Source: Zychaea mexicana
Lineage: Eukaryota > Mucoromycota > Mucoromycetes > Mucorales > Lichtheimiaceae
Assembly: GCF_025766255.1 (NCBI RefSeq)
Contig: NW_026516750.1
Location: 62,001 to 126,000, forward strand
Reading direction: 5' to 3'
Length of the DNA: 64,000 bases
The stretch's first letter is position 1. Each line of letters opens with the position of its first letter. This document shows, one piece after another, positions 1 to 12,358 of this stretch. The notes beneath the pieces were generated by a model. The model was given only the letters and a program-made list of their open reading frames with translations. It made no database searches and had not been told where the DNA came from. Made by a program: the position numbers and the translations under genes.

Positions 1-3000
1 GAGTAAGCTGGTGACTGAAAGCATTTTGTGTATGGAAGTGTGCAAGAAGAAGAAGAAAGAAAGAAAAGAGAGTGAAAAATGGCAGGTCTATGTTTACGAT
101 TGATAGATGAGATAATGGGGAGGTGATTAATAAATAGCAAAACATGTTTTGCGCGCGCCAAACAAATAAATAGCAAAGCTACTTATTATCATAAATAGCA
201 AATGCAAGGTTGTTGGCCGGATCACCGAAAAAAGGGAAGAGCAGGTTATTTTTATTTGATTGGAGTAGGCGGCGGATTTGGCGAGGCGATGCGCAACTTG
301 ATTTGTCTTAAGCATATGACACAAGGAGGATTGCTAGGACAGAGCGGAGACAGGCCAAGGGTAGAGAGGGGGCAGGCGGGTTACATAAAATTCTTAGTTC
401 CGGCTTTGGGAGCAGTAATACGGACATAATAATACACAGGAAGCGCGGATAGCAAGGACAATAGAGCGCTGTGAAAATGGCTATTTATATGACATAGAGC
501 TATCACATATATTGCATCCAGCCCTCAGACAGATCACGATTAGCGAATGTAGCTTAGAGAGAGATCGAACTGGTGGTAGGTAGTACACCGTCATTTCATT
601 AAGATTTCACGGTGCGGGTTACTAAAACGCCGTGCTCCGAGAAAACAAGTAACGTGCAATTCTATATATATCAACTACTACTCTATAAGGGTTTTTGCGT
701 CCAGCTTCGTTTTGCTTCCATTCTCCCGTTGTGTCTGTGCATCTCGTTCTTCCTCCTCTCCGGGCAATTTTTCTTTCTTTGTCGACGCGTTTTTCTCATT
801 CGTATTTACGCGCTCGTTCAATGTCGCTTTCTCGCAAAGGTGCACTAATTGTCCCAGCATCAATGCTTACAAACACTTCACAGCTGTAATCGTCACGTTA
901 ATGAATCGTTTCAAGTTGAAGTGTGTTTAATCGCTCGAGCAACTATCGTAGATCCGGAATTATTTACACATATCTGAGACAAGACATTGGGCCCATGTCA
1001 AAACGTTATGGCTTCGAGGTGGATGGTATCTGACAATCGTCAGAAGCTGGAAGATCAAAAAGCAGTGACTTCTAAGGTGATGGAGTAATAAATGCATGAT
1101 TGCTTTTGGCGGGTGTGGTCTCGATATGAAGTTAGGAGATGAACAGTCATTACTGCTGGTCAATATCGACTTCATACAAACACTCTAGGCCCGGTGACAA
1201 ATGCATTTTAATGACCTGTGCGACCATTGCCTCAGCGATTATATATTTTCAATCGTGGACTTTTAAGAGCAAAGATGTTTTTACATGGCCATTATGATGA
1301 CGGTATATATTTTGGACACACAAAAACGAATATGACAACGCTCTTTTATAAGCTTTTTTTTCAAAGGGTATGCGTTGAGGGAAAAAGATTGTTTACCTTC
1401 TAACTTTTGCGTATTTAAGGTGAAACCACAGTTGTCCACCCTAGGCTTTTCTCCGTAGTAAAAGTATGTAAGCGGCCACAGATGTTTTAAGGGAAGTAAG
1501 GAGTTCTGTCGACAATTTATGGGATCCGAATATTTAACCATCCTGTGCCAAGCATGTGCTACCTAAAAACTGAGGGCTGTTTTTTGTTTGTACCACACTG
1601 CTGTTACCGTTATTTGCCCTTATCCTTTTAGAATAGCATTTTACGGTAGGCTCGCGGTCAGGCATCTTTATAAAAGGCTTGCTGTTGTTTACTGTAATTT
1701 ACCGTTATTAGCCTATGAAACAGTCTTTATCATGGAAGGCTAGCCGTTGACTACCTTTTGGTAGCCGTTGTCGTTCGTCTACTAGCTCTAAATACTGAAT
1801 AACAGAAAGGAGCGTACTATTGGTAGGCTTGCATCTTCTTTTGACCATCTTTTTGGCTATTGAATTATTGAAATAACATTCTTGAAGTGTGTTCTTTTCA
1901 ATGATATCTATGGCGCTGCTACATTGATTTTTTATACATATGCTATGTGCTGCTCTTGGGCAGATACTTCCACTACTACATAGGATTGTACTCTTCCTCA
2001 ATTGTGTTTCAAAACACCTCCTCATGCGGATCTTCTTCTTCCTGTACATTTGCACCCTCTGGAACTACAGACTTATCAGATGTTTCTTGCTACATATCTC
2101 TTCAAAACGTCGCTCAATTAATCTTTTCTGACACCTTTTTCCAAATGGTACGTCCGTGCTCAGAACAATTTGGAAGAAAAACTTCGGTGTCGTCTGCTTG
2201 TGCTTGCACGTTTGCGCTAAAGCAAAGTAAAGCTAAGTATCGAGGAGAATTATACCATCCCTATATGAGATTACTCCACTCTTTCATATACCAACCAGTG
2301 TAAAGCTCAGTGCTATTATCTCCTGCTATGAAATTTGACGCAATCATGGCTGTTCCTTTGTCAAAACTTAAGCCAAAAAAAGCAAGCTTGGATACAATTC
2401 AGCATGGTAGGGTTCTATATACAGCCACTCTGTCTGTTTGAAAATGTGGTCATTGAAAGCTGAATAAAGCACTATTGCTGTCAAGGGTACTCATGTACTA
2501 CAGTCAGGTATACCATAGTTCAATGCTGCAATACGATATGTAGCAACAATAACTGGAGCTGAGAAGAACAGAAAGACTATTTACGTAAGTGTTCGGTTTG
2601 TTTTTGTAGCTATTGCTCTCCTCATCATCGTTCATCAGCTTCTTGCTTTCTTCGTTGGTGCGGCACAGCAACATTAAAATGATGTCCTTTGCTTTGCTGA
2701 TATATGTACTACACTAACTGTGCTGGTTACATATTAGTGGCAAAGCGGAATGTTGTTGGGCGCGACTCCGGGTTTAAGTTATTACGACGTCGCAATACAG
2801 CTATTCGTCTTCGAGCCTAATCATTGCTTAGTTGAACTTTCTAATTTTTTTTTCTAACACCAGTATAGGAAAGCTTACTCTAATATTTTCACCACCAGCA
2901 GCATACAGAGCGCGTGCAGCTTCGTTTCTCTGGGTTTGATTTTGAAGGTTAGAACGTCTATGTCGACCGACTTTGAAAAGAAACAAGAAGCTAAATAAGT

Positions 3001-5313
3001 TGCACCTTCTCTCCGCCTCCTGTCTAATTTGGGTTTTCTTGTTTCTTTTCAAAGCTTTGTGATTGCTCCAATACAACAAATCGACGTCTGCGAATCCTAT
3101 GAGCACAAAGGTGACGCGTTAACATAGCTGTGGCAAGAGGAAAAGGCCAAGTTTATCTTTCTGCTATAAAAATGATATAGAGAAAGAAGAAAAGCGGAAA
3201 AAACGGGGAGGTCTGTCCGCAAAATTCAAGTTTTGCCAACGGCAAAACTTGTTGCTCCAAACTGCAGAGCTCTTCCTGATTTGAATTGATGTGCATAATA
3301 ATAAACAATTGATAGTAGTAAAAATCGTTTTAAAAATTGGAGCTCCCTGTTCTTGCTTAACAGATATATATAATTAAAACTTATTTACTGTGAATTGATG
3401 TTATTTTCTCTGTGAATCATGTTAAAACTTGTTATTTTTTTTTCTGTGGAAACTTTATGGATTTGCCATTTTCATTCGGACTCACATAAGAAAACTTCAC
3501 ACAGAATTATATTTTTCCACATATTCTTTTGCCGTGGTGTAAAGCCGGCTCTTGAGAGCATATTTGTATATAATGATATTGTTATTCTTTGACAAAAAAG
3601 TGGCAGGAGAGAGAAAGAAAGGAGGGAGACGTAAGCATGGAAGAGAATGGACTAGATATTAAAAACGAGCAAAGAAAGAAGTACATAGCAGGGCTATTTG
3701 TTTATAAATCGACGATCCATTTGTTGACGATGCTGCGTTTGTTGTCGTCAATATGCAAAAGATCCACCATTCCTAAAAAATCGATTGTGTATATAGAATG
3801 TAATTTTAAGATAAGGTATATATTATGCCTAAAAAATACACTAAAAACTTACGACTTTGTAACGGAAATTGATACTGTGGATTTTAACCTTGATGAAAAA
3901 GAAAAAGGTCGTATCATGACATCTCTTTTCGGAACATGATGATACTACATACCTCTGTACTGCTTGGATATCCGCCAGTAATATCCAACAAATGCAATTG
4001 CTTTTATCAGGCTGCATGGCATCTAAAGAAACGTGCTTGTCGACCTCTTCAAAGAGTTCATTCTTTTCAGTGGTATTTTGGAACCTGGTTGGTGGCATTA
4101 TATATCGTTAGTAAAATACATTTTTCTTACAGTATTTCCATCCTACTGTAACTCTCAACACAGCACGTTGGTTGGTGGCTTGCTTACATTTCCTTGATAT
4201 CGGAAGAAGTACACCGTAATATCCAAACAGGTTCAAGGTTGGATGATGATTTGGCTGCAGTCTATCCCAGCTTTCTTGTCGAGCAGCCTTGACTCTTGAT
4301 ACTGTAATATATGCAATTAAGTCGTAAAAGTTGGAAGTATAGTTTAACCAAGTCTACGTTACAACATTGTAATTTTTTCAACTCTAAGAATCTTGCCGGG
4401 CAGGCTTGGTCTTGGAAACATTTATCAGCGACATCCAACTTTGGTCTCTTATAACTTTTTATAGCATGATTATTTTAGCAATCTGATGTGTACAAACTAC
4501 TCACTAGCATCTAAAGAGTATGCTCGACATTTTGTTTCTTGAAAGAATTTATTGGATGCTGCCTGTATGTTTCGAAAATGGTCGCTCACTATGGTGGTTT
4601 AAGATGAGCTGCACCAATTTAGAACTTGATTATTAGCATGTTCGAAAGGCCATAGCAACTGGCCGTTATGGACGAAGCACTCTGCACTGTTTTGACGCAG
4701 GCGGAAATGCTTTGCTTCGCACTTCCCAGCGCCTTAATCTCGTGATTCTGCATGATTGGCGCAGAGCATTGGTCCTGCGAAAGTTGCTGGGTTTTTTTTT
4801 TATCTGGCGTTGGGTTTTCTACCTTTAGCTTTGATATAGCTTATCACACATTATTCGCAAATGTGTAACTGATCGAAGGCGGCTTTAATACAACAAGCAA
4901 ATCAGTCGTGACAAATCGCGGCTATCGATGGGTAGAGCAAGAGCAAGAGCTAGACAACCAACTTCATGGTAATTGTGAAGGTGACGAAGAAGTACCGATA
5001 GGCCTCTAAGGATGAATTGGCCAGCTTCAGTACATACTGGGATGAAGTGTATGATTCTTTTGAGGAATTGCGGTATGGCAATCTTCTTTGATTTATCTCT
5101 TTCCTCTACTTAGTACATATGATATACGTAGTTGTAATTATATCGTTCACTAAATTTTTTCGATTCTCCTCTATAATTATAGAACATCACATAAAGAACA
5201 TGAATAAGACTTATGACAATCAGGAACTAATTTACTCCAAGTACGAAAGTATGTGGATAATGGGTTGAATAGAAATGTATCGTTTATTGAATTAGCATAA
5301 TAAAAAACGATGG
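1..5313. other. Intergenic, AT-rich, no supported gene
   Basis: About 5.3 kb without a reading frame I can support. Short open frames exist on both strands, but none shows a recognisable motif, a plausible splice chain or coding-like base composition. Low-complexity AAG/GAAA runs lie at 25-70. No transposase motif or tRNA was recognised. Confidence 0.5.
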
Positions 5314-6049
5314 TTAAGCAGATGAGCCTGTATATGTTACAGACTGCGCTGGTGTAATGGAAAGACTTGGTGCCTCTGCAGCAGAATACATATATCCTTC
5401 TGTTTCCATCACTGCAAGACCGATATTGTTCTCATCAGTAACGCCGTTATCGTCGTCGTCGTTATCACCACGGTCGTAAACAAGGCCTGATCCCGAGTCA
5501 TCAATATAACGAGCATCAATAGCATTATGACACGGTAATTGGGTACCAAAAGCGTTTTCTTGGTTCATGCCGCTGCTTTTTTTAAATTTGCAGTAATTGT
5601 ATAGAAAATAAGAATAGCTGCCATAGCAACAGATGAAAGAGCTGCGTGCCCACATGAATGAAGCAAATTTCAGCAAAGCGTCAAAAAGGAAGCCAAAAAG
5701 AAGATAGACCGGGTAGGCGACAGCATAGATTGGTATAAAAGTAGCAAGGAATAAAGTTTCACGCCATCCGCTTTCACTACCTATGATATTGATGACCAAA
5801 TGCATATTTCGATGAGAAGCTGTTATCTGCTTCTTAATTTCAATGTTTTTTCCCCTTTACACTTTTCCACACGATGTCTTTATTTTCACTTTGATCGAGA
5901 GCTGACTGATACTTACTTGTTTTCCAAGGTTTTAAGATACAAAAAATGCACAAAAACATGAATAGATATATCCCTAATATTATCGCGGGCAAATAATATT
6001 TTAATTTATTCGTCATCGGCACTCCATCGTCAGCGGGGTAACGATCCAT
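5314..6049 (-). CDS. Unrecognised multi-pass membrane protein, two exons
   Basis: The product is unrecognised. The model is complement(join(5314..5819, 5917..6049)), 212 residues. The donor GTAAGT follows 'WKT' and the acceptor is ATAACAG; phase 1 is kept across the junction. A hydrophobic helix covers about residues 18-40. Exon 2 adds a second long hydrophobic stretch (LFLATFIPIYAVAYPVYLLF, about residues 68-90) and an aromatic/Cys-rich segment. The last 90 residues are hydrophilic with an acidic DNDDDD run, probably a cytosolic tail. The gene stands alone. The clean splice pair, ATG and acidic tail argue for a real gene, but no family supports it, and a lineage-restricted protein is likely. 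Confidence 0.55.
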
Positions 6050-7429
6050 GATTTAGGCTTTAATTTTGGGCTTTTTTTTAAGAAAAAAAAGAAGAGGAAG
6101 AAAAATAAAAGTATTCGGATTGCAGATAGACACTTGGACTCAATATGTAAGAAATTGAGATTGCATAAAAGCCATCAAAGATTCGGGATCGATTGCCTCT
6201 TTTATCCTGCTGAGTACTTTTGGTGCTCTGCTAAGCATATATACAGTATAGTGCCGCATTACCGTTACATACATATTCACCTCTATTCATGAGATTGCAG
6301 AGCGATAGTGATAGAGATAACTAAAGGAAGCAACTAACTGATGCTTTCTATTGTGATTCGTAAGTCATGCACTTTGTTGTTGATTTTGGACACTACATCA
6401 TATACAGTAATGCTATTAAGTAAGCTGCTAACATGCGGTGATAACGTTGGTCGAAAAAGCTTCTGAATCTGCTACTAGCTGATATATATATATATATATA
6501 TATATATAAGCTGTATGTATTCCTGTAACACCAAAACGTTTTAGAGGCTAAGCCTTTACACTAAAACAAAGCCTTGTGTAATGACGACGATAGAGCTGCT
6601 GAAGATGGATACACTATTGTCGGTGAAGACCAAAAAGAAGCACATCTGTAAATCAATAGGACACCTGTCTAGAAGAGGTCTTTTATTTTCACTTACTTTG
6701 TCTGTCCACTACATCATTGGGGCTGGTTAAGCATGATGGGAGTGAAAGAAAGCAAATATCTGACATAAAGGTGTTCCAGTAGTAGCTTTACGCTGCGGAT
6801 TCTTGTTTAGAATTATACTTGAAAAGAAGAAAGCTAGTTACTGTACTATGCATGATATCAATGCTGCTTGTAACATAAAAACATGTGTAGAAACCACGAC
6901 ATGCATCATTCAAACATGGTTAGCCCGTGTACTATAGTGATAATCTGGGATAATCACTTTGTTCAGCATGCATGTTGTATTTCATCAAATATACTTATTT
7001 GGATGACTAGACTAATCCGCTTATACATATCCTACTTTTGAAATGTGAAAGATTGCAATTACAGCCCAACCCAAAAACGAAAAGCGGAAGGAAGGGACGA
7101 TCGACTTCCCGGGGCATTGTGTCAAAAATGTAAACAAAGCTGTAAGTACATAGAGGAATTCGCGGTGGCCTAGTCCATAATAAAATCACGTCGCACCAAA
7201 TCAACATTCACAGCATTCGATTGGACCATCATGGCGTCCGTCGCTCTGGGCTTAAATAGAGTCGAATTATTTCCACAGGTGGCCACCATTTAGAGGTCGA
7301 ATAAACGTAGTCCAAGGCCAAAGTCGTATGCCTCGTGGTCTTCCCGCCCTCTTATTCTTCTTCGTGTGGCCTTTCTTACCGCTCGCAGTTGCTCCTCCAG
7401 TTTTTGAACGCGAGTTTTTCAATCGCAAA
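6050..7429. other. Intergenic with (TA)n microsatellite
   Basis: No gene is supported here. A (TA)n run of about 28 bases lies at 6481-6509. The final 150 bases should carry the promoter and leader of the downstream MPDU1 gene, but no certain TATA box was picked out. Confidence 0.5.
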
Positions 7430-8164
7430 ATGCTTCTCCCTGCACCACTCAAAGAACCCATCGTCGCCCTTATTGGCGATAAATGCTACGTCTCATTAGT
7501 TGAAGATTTCGATTTAACAGATGTGCCTTGCATCAAGTACGCCATTTCCAAAGCCCTCGGTTTCGGTATCGTTCTGGGCGGCTCCATTGTCAAAATTCCG
7601 CAGATCTTGACCATTGTCAGCGCTGGTTCCGCACGCGGTCTTTCGTTGACCTCCTATATTCTGGAAACCCTAAGCTGCTGCATAACTTTCTCATACAACT
7701 GGCGTCAAGGCAACCCGTTCAGCACCTATGGCGAAACCTGTTTCCTGACAGCGCAAAACATCATTATCACGCTCCTCATTTTGTTTTATGCACAACGGCT
7801 CTCTGAAACAACACTCACATTGGTCGGCTATGCGGCTGTATTGTATGGCCTGACTTGTGTTGTGCCATCCTGGGTGATGGCCAGCCTCTATGCTGCCACG
7901 ATCCCTTTGAGCCTCGCGAGCAAGGTGCCGCAGATATATACCAACTTTGCCAACAAGTCCACGGGCCAACTGTCTGTGTTTGCCGTCGTCAACTATTTTG
8001 CTGGAACCACTGCTCGTGTGTTTACTACAATGACCGAACTGGATGATCCGTTGATGCTTACTGGGAGCGTCTTGGCTAGTGTACTCAATGGCATCCTGAT
8101 GATACAAGTGTTTTTATACTGGGGCAAGAAATTGGAGGAGGAAAAACCAAGAAAGGTTGAATAA
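7430..8164 (+). CDS. MPDU1: MPDU1 family PQ-loop protein (dolichol-phosphate-mannose utilisation)
   Basis: Single-exon gene of 244 residues, close to the about 247 of human MPDU1. In the family the protein sits in the ER membrane and is needed for use of dolichol-phosphate mannose and glucose in N-glycan and GPI-anchor assembly. Two PQ loops are visible, KIPQILTIV (about residue 60) and KVPQIYTNF (about residue 165), each in a pair of hydrophobic helices. The N-terminal 'DKCY...D..CIKYAISKALG' region is also family-typical. I chose the ATG at 7430 because homologues start about here. An in-frame ATG at 7328 would add 34 residues of Pro/Phe-rich sequence. It stands alone on the plus strand, and the stop is followed by an AT-rich 3' region. 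Confidence 0.9.
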   Translation: MLLPAPLKEPIVALIGDKCYVSLVEDFDLTDVPCIKYAISKALGFGIVLGGSIVKIPQILTIVSAGSARGLSLTSYILETLSCCITFSYNWRQGNPFSTYGETCFLTAQNIIITLLILFYAQRLSETTLTLVGYAAVLYGLTCVVPSWVMASLYAATIPLSLASKVPQIYTNFANKSTGQLSVFAVVNYFAGTTARVFTTMTELDDPLMLTGSVLASVLNGILMIQVFLYWGKKLEEEKPRKVE

Positions 8165-8422
8165 ATTCGTATATAACTCAAATCACAAATAAATGAGTGC
8201 ACTGGCTCGTGTTTTGCTGGATTCATGCTGCAAACCTATCGGCTCGCTCTTTCCGGTTGATCCGACCAGGGGCCCTGTTTAATCACCACAGAAGGTTCCA
8301 CTATACCAGTTGTTGGGGAATAGGGGAGAGACGGCAGCTGACTTTGTAGCTAGGGGATATCGTGTATATTGCGTGCTTTATGCAGTTGATCAACCGTGTA
8401 ACCCACACATACAACTGACAAC

Positions 8423-8629
8423 CTAGCAAGCTGTAGCTACGATCGTTATTTCTGGCGAAACGGAAGAACAAATGCTTATCCAAACCGGGAACGATAATTT
8501 CAAGTAATATCTTCGGAAAACAACTTTAGCCATCATTTTACTCCGATGATACAACTCTTGGGCATTCGTCAAAAGGAGGGGTGATGAACCTGCGTCTGCT
8601 GCATCGACATCCGAGTCGCCTGGCGTCAT
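8423..8629 (-). CDS. Possible small unrecognised protein, first exon only certain
   Basis: An ATG at 8629 opens a 68-codon frame with a hydrophilic start (acidic, Ala/Ser-rich) and then a basic amphipathic stretch with RSKMMAKVVFRRYY, which reads like protein rather than noise. The frame's last 20 residues are less convincing, so it may be spliced onward. A TATAG acceptor at about 8303 is followed by a protein-like frame ending in ERASR and a stop, but I found no good donor giving the needed phase. Function is unknown. It lies between two plus-strand genes. Confidence 0.3.
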   Translation of the reverse strand: MTPGDSDVDAADAGSSPLLLTNAQELYHRSKMMAKVVFRRYYLKLSFPVWISICSSVSPEITIVATAC

Positions 8630-8873
8630 CTTGCGTACATAAGATACGCATCACTGCTTCGGCTCTTTATTGCTCGAATTGGATAAAGAAACAAACGTCG
8701 TTACACACAGCTGTCATCTCTGCTGATAACAGAAAAAGTACGTGCTTCTAGACAACAAAAAAAAATGATGACCAAGCGTACCGGATATTGAAATCCGGCC
8801 AATAACCAGTACCAAGTCAGCCCAAACTGTATGAAGCCAACACCCAGCAAACCCAACTCTTTGCAACAATAGA

Positions 8874-9865
8874 ATGCTCAGCTTATTGCGACGATCCGCA
8901 ATTGAAACAGCGGCAAAGAGTATATATAGACGGGGTATCGTTGTCCAGCGTCCGAGATCATTTTCTTCAAAGCAGCAATCGTCTCTCTCTAAAAAGAAGC
9001 AAATCTCTACTACCCTCGGCTGTTGCATTCTTACCGGTGTCGCTCTTTATTCTACAATGTCAGCACAACATGCTACCGAACTTTATGACCAGAAGCAGGC
9101 CTTGACCGGTGCAAGCGACGAACACTTTACTGTTGCGAAGGCCGAGCAGGATGCTCTTGCTGTTGTCAAGGCAGCACGCGAAAGTCCGGATTATTTCGAG
9201 ATTGAAGCTTATGGCCAGCTGAATATTAAGGGCAAAGCCCAGTCCTTGACAGCTTCGGTAAGCTTATTCCAGAAGAATCGGCGGGAGCAGAGAAAGGGGA
9301 GGGATCAGAAGCAAACAGTTATTGTTCGGTTGGATGAAATGCATGCAAGTGTAACTAAATTATTCTGGTGAGTGTGCCATATCAGACTTTGCGTGGTAAG
9401 GACAAGATCATTGTGCCTCCAGTCCTGTTTTATAACAAAGAGCAGAGCGAAGTTATGGCTGCCGTCCATCTCGGCAAGGATCTGTGCGGACACCCATCGG
9501 TTGTGCATGGAGGCATGCAAGCCACTCTTTTGGACGAAATCTTGGCATGTGTGGTAAGTGATTGGAGAGGTGGCAGCTATGTTACAGAGGGAAATTCAGC
9601 AGATGAAACCTAACTGCGCGTAAATTACGGTTATTAGGCTATGCCTGCGCTGCCAAACAAAATTGGTTTCACTGCCAATTTGAACATTGACTACCGCAAA
9701 CCTTTGATGGCCGATCAATGGGTCATTTTGCGTGGACAATTGGATCGTGCTGAAGGTCGCAAAGCGTATGTCAAGGCATGGATCGAGAGCCCGGATGGTA
9801 AGACCGTGTACTCTGAAGCCACGTCGTTGTATATTGCTCCCAAGACGCCAATTCCTGGTGCCTAA
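8874..9865 (+). CDS. Mitochondrial-type hotdog acyl-CoA thioesterase (PaaI/THEM4-like)
   Basis: The model is join(8874..9257, 9386..9553, 9638..9865), 259 residues. Intron 1 is GTAAGC...ATATCAG and intron 2 GTAAGT...TTATTAG with a TAACTG branch point; both are phase 0. The N-terminus is rich in Arg, Ser and Leu without acids (MLSLLRRSAIETAAKS), as in a mitochondrial presequence, followed by one hydrophobic segment near residue 50. The hotdog core contains HPSVVHGGMQATLLDE, the HGG-helix signature of the PaaI/THEM4 thioesterase superfamily, and ends with the 'DYRKPL...V.A.I.SPDGK..SEA' strands. By family it should hydrolyse an acyl-CoA thioester in or near mitochondria. The substrate is unknown. 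Confidence 0.82.
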
Positions 9866-10581
9866 ATATAGAAAAAGCTCGACATGTACACACACCGCAT
9901 TATTATTGCCATCATCCCATCCTCAACCAAACCCACTGTTACCCAGAATCCATTAGAAACAACCACTACAAACATTACACACGCATACTTACACACCAAT
10001 ACATATCTAATTAGTTTGTCGCTTTGGTACACATGCTTATGTACTCTTCCTCGGGGCTGGGGCGCATGTGTCAAAAAGTTTAATTTTGGTGTTTCCAGGA
10101 TACACAGTGTGCTTTGCTTGGCAACTAGCAATAATAGATCATATACATTTAATTAAGATCACTCCCAATAAGAACTAATTAGCCAAGCCTGCAATCTTCG
10201 AACATTCCAGTATGCCCTTTGCAGTAAACATGAAACTGCCTTCACCAATGATATTAGGCAGAGATAGGAAGCCAAGACTAATAAGCCTCTTTAAAAGACG
10301 TCATGAATGTGGGCAAGTTTCAGTATATTTAGTGGACCACAGCGGTTTCAAATCGACATTGGAAAAGTCCGCATTGTTGTTGATCCCTCCCGTCGTGTGA
10401 TTTGGGAAAATTCCGCATAGATCGATCCCTTTCTTCTGTTTTTTTACTCATTTTTCTACAGCGCTTCATACCCTCGTTTCTCCCTTTTCTTACATCATTT
10501 CCTTTTTTCTTTTTCTTCAAAAACTCTTCTATTCTTCTGTCCAAAAAGTCCAGCGAACAAGCTCTTCATACTCTTCTTTCG
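9866..10581. other. Intergenic and probable promoter of the GT2-like gene
   Basis: The first part is AT-rich 3' flank with ACAC-rich patches. From 10430 to 10575 the plus strand becomes strongly pyrimidine-rich (CTTTTT and TTCTTC runs) and leads to the ATG at 10582. This fits a leader or core promoter, which is why I did not use the upstream in-frame ATG at 10402. Confidence 0.5.
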
Positions 10582-12358
10582 ATGTCCCATTTGACCTCAC
10601 CCTCAGAATGGGTCGCTCCGATTGTTTCGTTACTATCCCTAGCGATCCTGCCTTTGGGCCCTGTCTTGTTTCCTAGAGCTTATTTGATCCTGCTCTTTGT
10701 CTATTTCTTTGTATTCCTGTATTCCCAAGTCAACCATTTATGCAAGTTCTATTTGACCGCTCGCCGTATGCGTCGTACGATCAGCAAATGGAACGCACGA
10801 CTTGCAGCAACTTGCTCTTCGGCCTCCGCCTCGTGCGATGACGATACCAGCGGTTATGGTGACCTCATTGACGATGCCAAGGCAAGCAGCAGCGGCAGAA
10901 TCGAGTCACCAAACTTTACGCGCGGACGCATTGTGGATATCGAAGAAAAGCTGCAGTACTACGAAGATCCACGGTTCATGCATGCCTTCATTATTCCCAA
11001 CTACTGTGAACCCGAAGGCCTTTTACGTGACACGATTGGCCGTCTTGCGAACCACCGGTAAGAAAGGGTCTCACATTACTATGTATATTCATCGCTCTTA
11101 TTATAAGCAATGATTTGGATATAATAGAAACGCACAAACGCATTATATCATCATACTTGCAATGGAACAATCTGAAGCTGGTTATGAAGAGAAAGGGCGA
11201 CGCATTCAGGAGGCTTTTGCAGGTCAATTTCTCCAATTCATCGTGACAGGCCATCCTGCGGACATCCCTGGTGAATCCCGTGGCAAGGGGTCTAACGTTG
11301 CGTATGCGGCCCGGTACGGTTGTTCAGAGCTGTCAGACCGAATTGATCGACGCCGGGTGATTTTGACCGTGACTGACTCGGATTCTGCCATCCCTGAGCT
11401 CTATGTGCGCGAGATGGAAGATGCGCTCAACAAGGCAGACAATCCATACCACCTCCTTTTGGCCCCACCCATTTTCTTTTCGCGCAATTGTTTTGAAGTG
11501 CCTGCAGCGGTGCGAGTGACCGACATCACTTGGTCTGCCATGGTCATGGCCAATTTGGGCAACAGTCGCGGAATCGCTTTCCCTTGCTCCACATACAGCC
11601 TGAGCATGGTGCTCGCAGAACGTGTTGGGTATTGGGACACTGGTGCCGATGCCGTGGGCGAAGACATGCACATGTTTCTGAAATGCTTCTTCAAAACGGA
11701 TGGCCAAGCACGCACAGTACCAATCCATGTTCCTATCAACCTCACGAACGTTCAAACAAGCGGCTATCTTTCCAACATCAACGCTCGTTATATCCAAGCC
11801 AAGCGTCATTACAACGGCGTTGCCGATGTCGCCTACACTTTACGAAATGCAATGCGAAGCCGCACAATGTCCTGGTATGATAAAATGCTAGTCTGCCTGA
11901 AGGTTTTGGAAGCGCACATGATCCCTGTCACTTCAGGTTGGCTCATGTTTGCGGCCGTGCCATTGATGCAATTTATCCTGTTTCCGCCCTACCCATTGTT
12001 TGCTATCGTGAAACCTCTGGAAAACCCCATCTTGACTTCCGACTTTTATGCCAATCTTTGGAATATCGTCCGACTTGTCACGGTGTTTTTGCCATTCCCT
12101 TTGTTTGGTACTCTCGCTGTGTATGAGCACATGCATCGTTCTGTCGATCGTGAACTTTTGCGGAAGGTAGAATCGAGACGATGGACCAACTTGTTCGACT
12201 ATGCTACCCTGCCCCTGGCTGCCTGGCTGTTTATGACCCTACCGTCGACGCTGGCGTGCGTCAAGCGCCTGAGGAAAAGGGAAGAACAATATATAGTCGC
12301 GGAGAAGTTTTTCAAGGATGACGGTGTTGCCGCAAGGATTGAGGCATTGGCTGTATAA
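10582..12358 (+). CDS. Membrane glycosyltransferase, family 2-like
   Basis: The model is join(10582..11057, 11128..12358), 568 residues. The 70-base intron is GTAAGA...ATAATAG, phase 2, and restores Arg159. Domain order: two N-terminal hydrophobic helices (about 10-55); a hydrophilic linker; a GT2-like core that starts with FIIPNYCEPEGLLRDTI; a DSD triplet in ILTVTDSDS (about residue 242), matching the metal/nucleotide-sugar DxD site; and GEDMHMF (about residue 337), matching the acidic acceptor site of processive GT2 enzymes. At least three C-terminal membrane helices follow. By family it should transfer a sugar from a nucleotide donor at a membrane. It lacks the QRRW signature of chitin or cellulose synthase, so I leave the substrate open. 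Confidence 0.78.

Noticed and set aside
1708..2303. Overlapping frames on both strands near 2 kb
   Set aside because: They shadow one another, have no recognisable domain, and the Ser/Cys-rich translations look like noise.
6481..6509. (TA)n run as a promoter or origin
   Set aside because: Simple dinucleotide microsatellite without any positional support.
7328..7429. Upstream in-frame ATG for MPDU1
   Set aside because: It would add 34 Pro/Phe-rich residues not seen in the family, while the ATG at 7430 gives the usual length.
10402..10581. Upstream in-frame ATG for the GT2-like gene
   Set aside because: The extension is translated C/T-rich leader (Phe/Leu/Ser string) typical of promoter DNA here.
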